DNA from: JAOUEE01 sp051011595 | Lineage (GTDB): Bacteria > Actinomycetota > Acidimicrobiia > Acidimicrobiales > SHLQ01 | Assembly: GCA_051011595.1 (NCBI GenBank) | Contig: JBPCTQ010000384.1 | Coordinates: 1 to 49,608, forward strand | Direction: 5' to 3' | Length of the DNA stretch: 49,608 nt | Shown here: in pieces, positions 8,625 through 16,994 of the stretch | Numbering within the stretch: position 1 is the first letter of the stretch | Layout of the letters: every line of letters begins with the position of its first letter | Translations under genes and position numbers: made by a program | The notes under the pieces: model-generated | What the model was told of the DNA's origin: nothing | The model's database searches: none | What the model saw: the letters and a program-made list of their open reading frames with translations, nothing else

Positions 8625-8630
8625 TAGCGT
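8625..8630 (+). promoter_or_regulatory. -10 box (TAGCGT) for the first glycerophosphodiesterase gene
   Basis: TAGCGT is followed by 9 nt and then the ATG at 8640. No ribosome binding site is visible, so a leaderless message is likely. Confidence 0.45.
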
Positions 8631-8639
8631 GGGCGTTCC

Positions 8640-9350
8640 ATGGCTCCTCGTTTCGCCGCACTGCTGGATCCGCCCATCGGATTCGCCCATCGCGGGGCAC
8701 GAGCCCATGCCCGCGAGAACACGCTGGAGGCGTTCGCCCTGGCCCGTCGTTTAGGGGCGACGGGGCTCGAAAGTGACGTGTGGATCAGCCGCGACGGGGT
8801 GGCCATCCTCGATCACGATGGTGAGGTCGGATCGCGGTTCAAACGCCGGCCGATCATCGAGGTCGATCGGGCCGACCTACCCGGTCACATGCCCACACTG
8901 GCCGAGTTCTACGCCGAGATCGGGACAGACCTTCCGGTGTCGCTCGACCTCAAGGACGACCGAGCCATCGAGGCGGTGATCGCCGCAGCCCGCCACGCCG
9001 ATGCCTCAGAACAGCTGTGGTTGTGCCACCACTCGCGAAAGCCGCTCACGGACTGGCGGCATCGGTTTCCCGAGGTGAAGCTGGTCAACTCGACCCGGGC
9101 TCAGCTGATGCAGGAAGGGGCCGAGCGGCGCGCCGCCGACCTGGCCGAAATGGGAATCGATGCGGTCAACCTGCGCCACGACGACTGGAGCGGTGGCATG
9201 GTCGCGATGTTCCATCGTTTCGGGATCCTGGCCTTCGGCTGGGACGCACAGTTCGAGCGCCACCTCGACGGCCTGCTCGACATCGGTATCGATGCGGTCT
9301 ACAGCGACCACGTCGACCGTATGGTCGACTCCATCAACGCCGTGTACTGA
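8640..9350 (+). CDS. glycerophosphodiester phosphodiesterase family protein (1)
   Basis: A 236-aa GDPD-family TIM barrel that hydrolyses glycerophosphodiesters to glycerol-3-phosphate and an alcohol. The catalytic set is present: GFAHRGARAHARENT near residues 14-28, LESDVWISRDG with the metal Glu/Asp, and ILDHDGEV with the second catalytic His. The C-terminus ends with a typical barrel strand (GIDAVYSDHVDRMVD). No signal peptide is present, so it is probably cytoplasmic. It converges on lepB with one base between the two stop codons. A second GDPD gene occurs at 42578-43333; the two share the family motifs but are otherwise different. Confidence 0.88.
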   Translation: MAPRFAALLDPPIGFAHRGARAHARENTLEAFALARRLGATGLESDVWISRDGVAILDHDGEVGSRFKRRPIIEVDRADLPGHMPTLAEFYAEIGTDLPVSLDLKDDRAIEAVIAAARHADASEQLWLCHHSRKPLTDWRHRFPEVKLVNSTRAQLMQEGAERRAADLAEMGIDAVNLRHDDWSGGMVAMFHRFGILAFGWDAQFERHLDGLLDIGIDAVYSDHVDRMVDSINAVY

Positions 9351-9351
9351 A

Positions 9352-10344
9352 TCAGAGGCGACCGAACTCGCCGAGGGGCCACACCCGCAGCACGGCCCGC
9401 CCCACCATGAGATCGAGGTCGACCGGTCCGAACGAGCGGCTGTCGACGGAGTTGGTGCGGTTGTCGCCCATCATGAACACGTGGTCGTCGGGTACTTCAC
9501 AGCTCGACCCGTCACCTTGCGGATTGACACATCCCGAGGTCCAGACCCGCCCCGATGACACCACGTCGGGGCCGATGTAGGGCTCCAGCAGTCGTTGGTC
9601 GTCGATGTAGAGCACGTTGTCGCGGATGCTGATGGTCTCACCTTCGAGCGCGAGTGTGCGTTTGATCAACTCGTTGACGTCGTTGGTGGCGGCGTTGGGT
9701 GGCCGTTCGAAAACCATCAGGTCGCCCCGCTGGGGGTCCTTGTCGAGTTTGTAGACCAGGATCCGGTCGTTCTTCATGAGCGTCGGTGTCATCGATTCCG
9801 ACGGGATGTAGAAGGCCTGGAACAGGAACGTTTTGATCAGCAGGGCCACGGCCAGGGCGCCGACGATGACCGCCGCCCATTCGATGGCCGTGCGCAGCCG
9901 TCGGTCGAGGCCGGGCGGTTCGTCGTCGTCGTCGGCGAAGAACTCTTCGATCGCGGCATCGTCGTCGGGAACCTGCGACGTCGGCCGGAAGTCGGGGTCG
10001 TCGTAGATCGAGGGCGAATCGCCGTGGTCGGGAACCTGTGAGGACGGGTGGTCGTCGGGGTCGTCGTAGATCGAGGACGAATCGCTCTGCTCGGGAACCT
10101 GTGAGGACCGCCGGATGTCGGGATCGTCGTCGACGGTCGTGGTCGCCACCGGTTCCGGATCGGGAATCAGCGACGATGGGCCGGTGGTCACTGCATCAAC
10201 GACGGCGCCCCGTTCGGCCGCAACCAGGTGGTCGGGATCGACGAGCGCCGGATCCTCGACACGGGCGCGAGCCCGGGCCCGGGCCGCCAGTTTGGCCGCG
10301 AAATCGGGGTCGTCCAGGCTGGGACGATCATCGTCTGGGGTCAC
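9352..10344 (-). CDS. lepB: signal peptidase I with long repeat-bearing N-terminal extension
   Basis: The enzyme cleaves signal peptides from exported proteins at the outer face of the membrane. From the GTG at 10344 it is 330 aa. Residues 1-150 are an acidic cytoplasmic extension holding three 21-residue repeats (about 72-134). A membrane helix follows (157-175). The catalytic Ser is in PSESM (S184), and the general-base Lys is in NELIKR (K228). The last box, GDNRTNSVDSR, is intact. The catalytic part is normal in size; the extension is not. It starts about 50 bp after pafC. Further upstream the frame lacks a good start, so the N-terminus is not certain. Confidence 0.85.
   Translation of the reverse strand: MTPDDDRPSLDDPDFAAKLAARARARARVEDPALVDPDHLVAAERGAVVDAVTTGPSSLIPDPEPVATTTVDDDPDIRRSSQVPEQSDSSSIYDDPDDHPSSQVPDHGDSPSIYDDPDFRPTSQVPDDDAAIEEFFADDDDEPPGLDRRLRTAIEWAAVIVGALAVALLIKTFLFQAFYIPSESMTPTLMKNDRILVYKLDKDPQRGDLMVFERPPNAATNDVNELIKRTLALEGETISIRDNVLYIDDQRLLEPYIGPDVVSSGRVWTSGCVNPQGDGSSCEVPDDHVFMMGDNRTNSVDSRSFGPVDLDLMVGRAVLRVWPLGEFGRL
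9955..10143. repeat. 63-bp tandem repeat in lepB
   Basis: Three units with exact 63-bp spacing (shared GGGAACCTG at 9967, 10030 and 10093) encode an imperfect 21-residue motif of the form YDDPDxxPSSQVPDxxDSxSI in the cytoplasmic region of signal peptidase. Confidence 0.8.
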
Positions 10345-10396
10345 CGCGATCGACCATACTCCCGGCGGGCCGGCTTCCCGGTACGCGGCTGCGATT

Positions 10397-11341
10397 TCAC
10401 CGGTAGCGCTGCAGGATGCGATCGGCCGCCTCGGCCACGACCTGATCGTCGAAGGCGCCGGCATCGGTGACCGTCGCGCTGGGTCCGAGCCGAAGCAGCA
10501 GGCGTTCCAGCCACGAGCGTCCGGTCACCGGGAGCTCGACCTCCACCGACCCGTCGGGTCGCTCGGTCGTGCCGTGGTTCGGGTACTGATCGGCCACCCA
10601 GCCCGCGGCGGGGGCCAGAATCAAATGAACCACCGTGGCATCGTCGCCGGGATCGAACACGGGGGACACCTCGGTCGACTCCGGAGGGTCGAATCGTTCG
10701 TCGGTGATTGTGGCCTGGCCGATCCGGTCGACGCGAAACACTCGCTGATCGTCGGCCAGATGGCAGAAACCGGCCACGTACCACTGCCCCTCATCGGCAA
10801 AGAACCGGTGCGGTTCGATGCGTCGCTGCACCCATTCGTCGCGGCTGTAGACGTAGTGGTCGATGTCGACCATTCGATGCTCGGCCACCGCCCGCCGGAG
10901 CACGCCGAGCACATCGCCGGCCGCTTCGCCGAGGCGCACTTCGAGGGGGACACTGCCGTCCCCGGCGCCCATCGCCGCGCCCAACTTGGTGAGACCGCGC
11001 AACAGTGGGCCGTCGTCATCTCCGATGACGGCCAGCATCGACTGGCCGGCGGCCAACAGACCCAGAGCTTGAGCGGGTTCCAGCCGCAGTGGGCGGGTGA
11101 ACCAGTCGGCGTATCGGATCCAGACTCGGTCGTCGACGATGTCGACCTCGATGAGGGTGTCGGGGGTGAACGGATACACCCCGACGTACTGGACCACCTC
11201 CAACAGGTCGGCTTCGAGCCGGTCCCGGGGATAGGAGAATCGTGTCGCCACGTCGTCGAGGGTGACCCCGTCCTGGTCGACCACCCACGGAATGACCGCC
11301 AGCAGACGATTGAGACGTTGGCGTGAGGTGAAACGGCTCAT
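10397..11341 (-). CDS. pafC: WYL-domain transcriptional regulator PafC
   Basis: A 314-aa member of the PafBC pair. In mycobacteria the PafBC complex activates RecA-independent DNA damage genes, and the genes are co-located with pafA. Here an N-terminal winged-helix-like segment (SRQRLNRLLAVIPWV) is followed by a middle linker and the WYL domain near residues 140-220, seen as HYVYSRDEWVQRRIEPHRFF then GQWYVAGFCHL. A C-terminal WCX-like extension is present. The ATG overlaps the pafB stop as ATGA, so the two proteins are translationally coupled, as expected for a heteromeric regulator. Confidence 0.88.
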   Translation of the reverse strand: MSRFTSRQRLNRLLAVIPWVVDQDGVTLDDVATRFSYPRDRLEADLLEVVQYVGVYPFTPDTLIEVDIVDDRVWIRYADWFTRPLRLEPAQALGLLAAGQSMLAVIGDDDGPLLRGLTKLGAAMGAGDGSVPLEVRLGEAAGDVLGVLRRAVAEHRMVDIDHYVYSRDEWVQRRIEPHRFFADEGQWYVAGFCHLADDQRVFRVDRIGQATITDERFDPPESTEVSPVFDPGDDATVVHLILAPAAGWVADQYPNHGTTERPDGSVEVELPVTGRSWLERLLLRLGPSATVTDAGAFDDQVVAEAADRILQRYR

Positions 11342-12258
11342 GAGGCGAGCGCCTCGAGCCACTCGATCATGTCGCGGCGAAGCACGTCGGGTTTGAGCAC
11401 CTCGGCATGCTCCAGGAAGGTGAGCACGAATGACCGGAACGCTTCGCGATTGGTGACGTCGAGGGCGGCGACGATCGATCCGTCGTCGCGGGTGTCGACG
11501 ATGGCGTCGACACCGAGGTGATGGCTGGCCCAAGGAGCCTGATCGGCGTCGATGGCGACAAGGGCGCGCACAGGCTCGTCGTCGCCCATCTCCCACGTGG
11601 CCAGCCGCGAGGTGTCGCGGTGGCCCGCCTCGGGGCGCGGGCCGGTGGCGTCACCGTCGATCACCACCTCACCCACGATGCGGTCGACCCGGAAGCGGCG
11701 GTCGGCCTCGCGCATCTGATCGTGGCCGGTCACGTACCACCGGCCCCGGGTGAAGGTGATGTTCCACGGTTCGACCCGGCGCTGCTCGTCGCCGTACCCG
11801 AAGGTGACGGCCCGTGCGTCGCGGGCCGCTTCGAAGAGCGGACCCAGCCCGTCCGGGGTGGGAATGGCGGCCACTGGATCCGCGGTGTCGGCGGTCTCGA
11901 CCACACCTCCGAGGCGGCGCAATGCGTCGTCACCGTCGACCCCGTCGAGGCGAACGAGGGTGGCGGCCAGGTGCAGTGCCGCCAACTCGTCGGCGGCCAG
12001 TTGCGGATCGGCGCCCTGGTAGGACTGGCGATCGACGCGGTACCCCTCACGTGGTGGATCGGTTCCTGGTACGGATTCGACCGCCACGGGGATACCCATG
12101 GCCCGGAGCTCCTCCTTGTCGCGTTCGAAGGAGCGCTTGAAGGCGTCGTCGCCGTCGGGGTATCCCTCCACCCGGACGCGGATCTCCTCGACCAGCAGAG
12201 GGCGAGGCGTGTCCAGGAGGGCGGCGGTCAGGTTCAGCAGGCGTTCGAGCTTCGACAT
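11338..12258 (-). CDS. pafB: WYL-domain transcriptional regulator PafB
   Basis: A 306-aa partner of PafC. The N-terminal helix-turn-helix is typical (SKLERLLNLTAALLDTPRPL, then the E-x-I-R-V-R-V-E-G-Y segment and a recognition region KRSFERDKEELRAMGIPV). The WYL domain lies at about 150-220 with EPWNITFTRGRWYVTGHDQ, and a WCX-like C-terminus follows. The ATG at 12258 gives the canonical MSKLERLLNL start 10 bp after the pafA stop; longer reading frames extend into pafA and are rejected. It belongs with pafA and pafC in one transcription unit. Confidence 0.9.
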   Translation of the reverse strand: MSKLERLLNLTAALLDTPRPLLVEEIRVRVEGYPDGDDAFKRSFERDKEELRAMGIPVAVESVPGTDPPREGYRVDRQSYQGADPQLAADELAALHLAATLVRLDGVDGDDALRRLGGVVETADTADPVAAIPTPDGLGPLFEAARDARAVTFGYGDEQRRVEPWNITFTRGRWYVTGHDQMREADRRFRVDRIVGEVVIDGDATGPRPEAGHRDTSRLATWEMGDDEPVRALVAIDADQAPWASHHLGVDAIVDTRDDGSIVAALDVTNREAFRSFVLTFLEHAEVLKPDVLRRDMIEWLEALAS

Positions 12259-12268
12259 GACCAGCCGG

Positions 12269-13627
12269 TCACAGGGAGTCGATGAGTTTCTCGACTCGCT
12301 CGTCGTACGCCTTGAACGGGTCCTTGCACAGCACGGTTCGTTGGGCCTGATCGTTGAGCTTGAGGTGCACCCAGTCGACGGTGTAGTCGCGTTTGCGCTC
12401 CTTGGCCCGTCGGATGAACTCACCGCGCAGCCGTGCTCGGGTGGTCTCGGGGGGATGCTCGACGGCCTTGGCGATGTCGGCATCGACGCAGATGCGGTCG
12501 ACCATGGCCTTCTTCTGCATGAGGTAGTACAGACCTCGATTGCGGTTCACGTCGTGGTACTGGAGATCGAGCAGGCTCACCTGGGCATCGGACAGCGCCA
12601 GACCGTGCCGTTCGCGGTATTGCTCGACCAACTTGTATTTGATGACCCAGTCGCACTCGCGGTCGAGGTTGAGTGGGTCCTTCTCGATCTGGGTCAGGCA
12701 GTGCTCCCACATCGAGAGGGCTTGGATCTCGAGGGGGCTGAGGGTGTGGTGCTCGGCGTAGCGCAGTGCCCGGTTGAGGTACTCGCTCTGGATCTCGAGT
12801 GCGCTCGCCTCGCGGCCGTTGGCCAGGCGTACTCGGCGGCGACAGGTGATGTCGTGGCTGATTTCGCGGATGGCCCGGATGGGGTTCTCGAGGGTCATGT
12901 CACGAAGCACCACGCGGGGTTCCTCGAGCATGCGCAACATGATGCTGGCGGCCCCCACCTTCAAGAAGGTGGCGTACTCGCTCATGTTCGAGTCGCCCAC
13001 GATGACGTGGAGCCGGCGGAAACGTTCGGCGTCGGCGTGGGGTTCGTCGCGGGTGTTGATGATGGGGCGACTACGGGTGGTGGCCGATGAGACACCCTCC
13101 CAGATGTGTTCGGCCCGCTGGCTGACACAGAACATGGCGCCGCGTGCGGTCTGGAGCACCTTGCCGGCGCCGGCGTAGATCTGGCGGCTGACGAGGAACG
13201 GGATGAGTACCTCGGCGTAGGAGCCGAAGTCGTCGCGCCGACTGGTGAGGTAGTTCTCGTGGCAGCCGTAGGAGTTGCCGGCGGAGTCGGTGTTGTTCTT
13301 GAACAGGTAGATGTCGCCGCGAATGCCCTCTTCCTGCAGCCGTTGTTCGGCCGAGTCGAGCAGCTGTTCGAGAATCCGCTCCCCTGCCTTGTCGTGCACC
13401 ACCAGGTCGTAGATGGAGTCACATTCGGGGGTGGCGTACTCGGGGTGGGACCCGACATCGAGATACAGCCGCGCGCCGTTGGCCAGGAACACGTTGGAGC
13501 TGCGACCCCACGAGACCACTCGACGGAAGAGGTAGCGGGCCACCTCGTCGGGGCTCAATCGCCGTTGGCCGCGGAACGTGCACGTGACCCCGTACTCGTT
13601 CTCGATCCCGAAGATCCGTCGGTCCAT
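12269..13627 (-). CDS. pafA: Pup-protein ligase PafA
   Basis: This 452-aa ligase phosphorylates the C-terminal Glu of Pup with ATP and joins it to substrate lysines. It belongs to the glutamine-synthetase-like fold. The N-terminus RRIFGIENEYGVTC carries the metal/ATP-binding Glu residues. NSYGCHENYL and RPIINTRDEPHAD are signature blocks shared with Dop. Its length equals that of characterised PafA. It lacks the extra loop near the N-terminus that marks Dop. The ATG at 13627 is preceded by TACCCT and 7 nt, a leaderless arrangement, suggesting that pafA-pafB-pafC have their own promoter separate from prcA. Confidence 0.96.
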   Translation of the reverse strand: MDRRIFGIENEYGVTCTFRGQRRLSPDEVARYLFRRVVSWGRSSNVFLANGARLYLDVGSHPEYATPECDSIYDLVVHDKAGERILEQLLDSAEQRLQEEGIRGDIYLFKNNTDSAGNSYGCHENYLTSRRDDFGSYAEVLIPFLVSRQIYAGAGKVLQTARGAMFCVSQRAEHIWEGVSSATTRSRPIINTRDEPHADAERFRRLHVIVGDSNMSEYATFLKVGAASIMLRMLEEPRVVLRDMTLENPIRAIREISHDITCRRRVRLANGREASALEIQSEYLNRALRYAEHHTLSPLEIQALSMWEHCLTQIEKDPLNLDRECDWVIKYKLVEQYRERHGLALSDAQVSLLDLQYHDVNRNRGLYYLMQKKAMVDRICVDADIAKAVEHPPETTRARLRGEFIRRAKERKRDYTVDWVHLKLNDQAQRTVLCKDPFKAYDERVEKLIDSL

Positions 13628-13634
13628 TCCGATG

Positions 13635-13640
13635 AGGGTA
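13635..13640 (-). promoter_or_regulatory. -10 box (TACCCT) for pafA-pafB-pafC
   Basis: TACCCT on the minus strand is 7 nt before the pafA ATG in the 82-bp gap after prcA. It fits the leaderless pattern. Confidence 0.45.
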
Positions 13641-13709
13641 TCGGTCAGCGCCGACCCATCGTGACAACCCCTTGGCGGGGCCCGCCCGGTCGGCGGGGCC
13701 GTCGGCCGA

Positions 13710-14387
13710 TCAGGCGATGAGGGCGGTGAGCTCGTCGCCTTCGATTCGTCGGAACGAGCGGCGACCGTTGCTGCGATCGAGCACCGCCACTTCGAGGTCA
13801 CTCGACTGCAATTCACGGTCGGGTTCGGCCAGCGCGGTGACGGCGGCCGTGACCGCGTCGGTGAGGCTGAGCCCAGGCTCGAATCGTTCGTCGAATCGGT
13901 CTCGAATGGCCTCGGCATCGCCGCCGAGGACCACGTAGTCGTGGTGGTCGCTCACCGAACCGTCGTAGAGCACGTGGAACAGCTGGTCGTCGTCGCCGGT
14001 GGCGGTGATCTCCGCCACCAGGATCTCGACTTCGAGCGGTTTCATCTCGTGGGTGAACACCTGGCCCAGAATCTGCGCGTACTGGTTGGCCAGGCTTCGT
14101 GCATCGACGTCTTCGCGACTGAAGTTGTAACCCTTCAGGTCGGCGTGGCGGATGCCGGCGATACGGAGCTGATCGAACTCGTTGTACTTGCCGACACCGG
14201 CGAACCCGATGCGGTCGTAGATCTCGCTCACCTTGTGCAATGTGCGCGACGGGTTCTCGGCGCACAACAAGATGCCGTCGGCGTAGACCATGCCCACGAG
14301 GCTCTTACCTCGGGCGATGCCCTTGCGGGCATAGTCGGCCATGTCGTTCATGCGTTGTTCGGGTGAGACGTAGAACGGGGTGGTCAT
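13710..14387 (-). CDS. prcA: proteasome subunit alpha PrcA
   Basis: A 225-aa alpha-ring subunit of the 20S core, which forms the gated pore where Mpa docks. It has the alpha-subunit N-terminus FYVSPEQRMNDMADYARKGIA and the conserved GKSLVGMVYADGILL strand pair; it has no catalytic Thr, as expected. RTLHKVSEIYDRIGFAGVGKYNEFD is diagnostic. The C-terminus is short. The ATG overlaps the prcB stop as ATGA, and coupling would help keep the subunits stoichiometric. Confidence 0.95.
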   Translation of the reverse strand: MTTPFYVSPEQRMNDMADYARKGIARGKSLVGMVYADGILLCAENPSRTLHKVSEIYDRIGFAGVGKYNEFDQLRIAGIRHADLKGYNFSREDVDARSLANQYAQILGQVFTHEMKPLEVEILVAEITATGDDDQLFHVLYDGSVSDHHDYVVLGGDAEAIRDRFDERFEPGLSLTDAVTAAVTALAEPDRELQSSDLEVAVLDRSNGRRSFRRIEGDELTALIA

Positions 14388-15217
14388 GACGAGGCCCCCT
14401 GCGACAGCGCGTTGCCGGCGTCGGTGCCGGCACCCTCGGCGTAGCGGTCGATCAGCGCCTGGGTGCGCACGGCCAGGTCGTCGTCGCCGACTCGGCTGAA
14501 GCCGTCGGCTTCGATGGTGGCGATCATGGGGTAGATGCCGCGGATCAGGTCGGGAAGACCACTGGCCGAGTCCTCGTCGGCGGCCTGGAACATGGCTTCG
14601 ATGGCGAGGTCGATGACGGCGTCGCGGTCGAGATCGTCGCGGAACTGGATCTTCACCACCGTGCCGGCGTGCAGGCTGCCCGACCCGGAGGTGGCGTAGT
14701 CGCGTTCTTCGTAGCGACCACCGGTGATGTCGTACTGGAACAGCCGCCCCTCGTCGCGGCCGATGTCGTAGCCGGCGAAGATGGGGACAACAGCCAGGCC
14801 CTGCATGGCCGCCGGGAGGTTGTTGCGGATCATCTGGCCCAGCTGGTTGGCCTTCCCCTCCAGGCTGAGGGCGTTGCCCTCCACCTTCTCGTAGTGCTCG
14901 AGTTGGAGCTGGAAGAGTTTCACCATCTCGATGGCCGGTCCGGCTGCGCCGGCGATGGCCACGCCGGAGTGGCGGTCGGCCTGGAACACCTTCTCGATGG
15001 ATCGGTGACTGATGAGGTGACCCGAGGTGGCCCGGCGATCACCGGCGATCAAGGCGCCGGTGTTGTACCGGATGGCCACCACCGTGGTGCCGTGGGCCAG
15101 CGGGAACACCTCGCCGACATCACCATCGGGCAGCGGCGGTTCGAGCCCGCTGCTGCGCAGCAGGTTGGTGAAGCTCGGCCCCGGGTCGTCGCCGGGACCG
15201 AAGATCGGAACGGTCAC
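14384..15217 (-). CDS. prcB: proteasome subunit beta PrcB
   Basis: A 277-aa catalytic subunit of the 20S proteasome. A 43-residue propeptide should be removed autocatalytically before Thr44 in HGTTVVAIRYNTG; this Thr is the nucleophile. Other active-site residues are visible: DRRATSG (Asp and Lys/Arg region) and the GSGSLHAG block. The subunit overlaps pup at its start (its first bases lie over the pup stop) and prcA at its end, so pup-prcB-prcA are tightly coupled. Confidence 0.96.
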   Translation of the reverse strand: MTVPIFGPGDDPGPSFTNLLRSSGLEPPLPDGDVGEVFPLAHGTTVVAIRYNTGALIAGDRRATSGHLISHRSIEKVFQADRHSGVAIAGAAGPAIEMVKLFQLQLEHYEKVEGNALSLEGKANQLGQMIRNNLPAAMQGLAVVPIFAGYDIGRDEGRLFQYDITGGRYEERDYATSGSGSLHAGTVVKIQFRDDLDRDAVIDLAIEAMFQAADEDSASGLPDLIRGIYPMIATIEADGFSRVGDDDLAVRTQALIDRYAEGAGTDAGNALSQGASS

Positions 15218-15408
15218 TCGCCGCCCTTCTGGATGTAGCTCTTCACGAAGTCTTCGGCGTTGGTCTCGAGGACCTCGTCGATCTCGTCGAGCAGCTCGTC
15301 GAGCTCACTCTTGAGTTTCTCGCCCGTTTCCGACGCGGCGGGCGTCTCTTCGACGCTCTCGTCGGTCTCGGAGGGTTTGTTGCGGCGGATCTGTTCGCGT
15401 TCAGCCAT
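15214..15408 (-). CDS. pup: prokaryotic ubiquitin-like protein Pup, Glu-terminated
   Basis: A 64-aa disordered degradation tag attached to substrate lysines by PafA. The central helix region (LKSELDELLDEIDEVLETNAE) binds the Mpa coiled coil, followed by FVKSYIQKGGE. The last residue is Glu rather than the Gln of mycobacterial Pup, so it needs no deamidation by Dop before ligation. An AAGGAGA ribosome binding site lies 6 nt before the ATG, the clearest SD of the locus, fitting high expression. It is 33 bp downstream of dop. Confidence 0.96.
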   Translation of the reverse strand: MAEREQIRRNKPSETDESVEETPAASETGEKLKSELDELLDEIDEVLETNAEDFVKSYIQKGGE

Positions 15409-15441
15409 GGTGGTTCTCCTTGGAAGGTCGACCGGTTGGGA

Positions 15442-16944
15442 TCAATGCTGGAGTCGATCGATGAGCTCGGCCGGCGTTTCACACTCATCCAACAAGGTAC
15501 CGACATGGGCCGCGGTCCCGCGAGTTGGTTCCATCATCGGAACCCGGCGCAGGGGGTCCTCATCCACGTCGAACACCATCGAGTCCCAGTTGGCGGCCAC
15601 GATCGAACCGGGCCAGCGCTTGAGGCACTCACCTCGGAAATAGGCCCGGGTGTCGATCGGCGGGTCGGTCATGGCCGGACGGGCCTCGTCGTCGTCGACG
15701 AGCACTTCGTGCGGCAGCCGGGCGAACAGCGACTTCGTCGGTCGCAGATCGTGGTACTGGATGCCCATGGCGGCCAGCCGGGCGTCGTCCCACGCCAGCT
15801 CGTGTCGTTCGCGGTAGCTGTCGAGCAGCTGATACTTGGTGACCCAGTCGACCTGACCGCCGAGGCTCATGGGGTCGCGTTCGAGGTCGGTCAGGACCGC
15901 TTCCCACCGATCGAGGACCAGCTCGGCCGATGCTCCCCCCACCGCGTCGGTGCCTCGCTCCTCGGCGTACTTTCGCGACCGCTCGTACAGCTCCCACTGC
16001 ACCTCCAATGCGGTGACGCTGGTGCCGTCGTCGAGCCGGAGTGGTGTCGACACCGACAGGTCGTGTGAGACCTCCCGCATGGCCTCCACCGGGTTGGCGA
16101 AATGGAGCTCGGTGGGTAACAGATCGTCTTCGATCAAGCTGAGCACGAACCCGGTGGTACCCACCTTCAAGAACGTGGCCACCTGACAGAGGTTGGCGTC
16201 GCCCACGATGACATGCAGGCGGCGGTACTTCTGTGGGTCGGCGTGGGGTTCGTCGCGGGTGTTGATGATGGGGCGCTTGAGGGTGGTCTCCAGCCCGACC
16301 TCTTCCTCGAAGAAGTCGGCCCGCTGGGTGAGCTGATAGCTGACGTCGTCGTTGGCCCGACCCATGGCCTCGACCCCCAGCTTGCCGGCTCCGGTGAAGA
16401 TCTGGCGGGTGATGAAGTGGGCGGTGGCGTGCACCACGATGCGACCGAAGGGGCAGGCCCGGTCCATGAGGTAGTTCTCGTGGCAGCCGTAGGAATTGCC
16501 TTTGCCGTCGGAGTTGTTCTTGTACACCACCAGCTCCTGGCCGGGGGGCAACAAGGACTGGGCGGCGCGCATCGATTCGATGGCGATGAGGTCGCCCGCC
16601 CGGTCGTAACGCACGGCGCTGAGCGGATCGGCCACCTCGGGGGTGGACATCTCGGGGTGGGCATGATCGACGTAGTAGCGGGCCCCGTTGGTGAGCACGG
16701 CATTGACCAGGTGGGTTTCGACCTCGGGCGGCATGGCGCCGAGGGGCATGGGCCCCCGAGCGTCGTTGGCCGGTGTCTCGTCTTCGAAGTCCCAACCCAC
16801 TCGCCGGTTGGGCCCGGCGTCTTCGGCCGACCCCAGGTAGGCGTTGATCAGCAGCGACGAGGCCGCGATGGGGTTGGACTCCTCGGCCCCGCGTAACACG
16901 ATGGCGTACTCGGTTTCGAGGCCGAATGTCTTCTGAATCGCCAT
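15442..16944 (-). CDS. dop: depupylase/deamidase Dop
   Basis: A 500-aa paralogue of PafA that cleaves the isopeptide bond between Pup and substrates, and in other taxa also deamidates Pup-Gln. It starts with KTFGLETEYAIVLRG (Glu residues for ATP/metal) and carries the extra Dop-specific loop in the region after residue 35, absent from PafA here. NSYGCHENYL and RPIINTRDEPHAD are shared with PafA. Because Pup already ends in Glu, depupylation is probably its only role in this organism. The ATG follows a TAGGTT box by 9 nt. Confidence 0.95.
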   Translation of the reverse strand: MAIQKTFGLETEYAIVLRGAEESNPIAASSLLINAYLGSAEDAGPNRRVGWDFEDETPANDARGPMPLGAMPPEVETHLVNAVLTNGARYYVDHAHPEMSTPEVADPLSAVRYDRAGDLIAIESMRAAQSLLPPGQELVVYKNNSDGKGNSYGCHENYLMDRACPFGRIVVHATAHFITRQIFTGAGKLGVEAMGRANDDVSYQLTQRADFFEEEVGLETTLKRPIINTRDEPHADPQKYRRLHVIVGDANLCQVATFLKVGTTGFVLSLIEDDLLPTELHFANPVEAMREVSHDLSVSTPLRLDDGTSVTALEVQWELYERSRKYAEERGTDAVGGASAELVLDRWEAVLTDLERDPMSLGGQVDWVTKYQLLDSYRERHELAWDDARLAAMGIQYHDLRPTKSLFARLPHEVLVDDDEARPAMTDPPIDTRAYFRGECLKRWPGSIVAANWDSMVFDVDEDPLRRVPMMEPTRGTAAHVGTLLDECETPAELIDRLQH

Positions 16945-16953
16945 GCGCGCGCC

Positions 16954-16959
16954 AACCTA
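16954..16959 (-). promoter_or_regulatory. -10 box (TAGGTT) for dop-pup-prcB-prcA
   Basis: TAGGTT on the minus strand lies 9 nt before the dop ATG in the short gap downstream of mpa. It suggests a leaderless dop message that continues into pup. Confidence 0.45.
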
Positions 16960-16994
16960 GCCGCCCGCGACGACATTCCGGGGTTGGTGATGGC

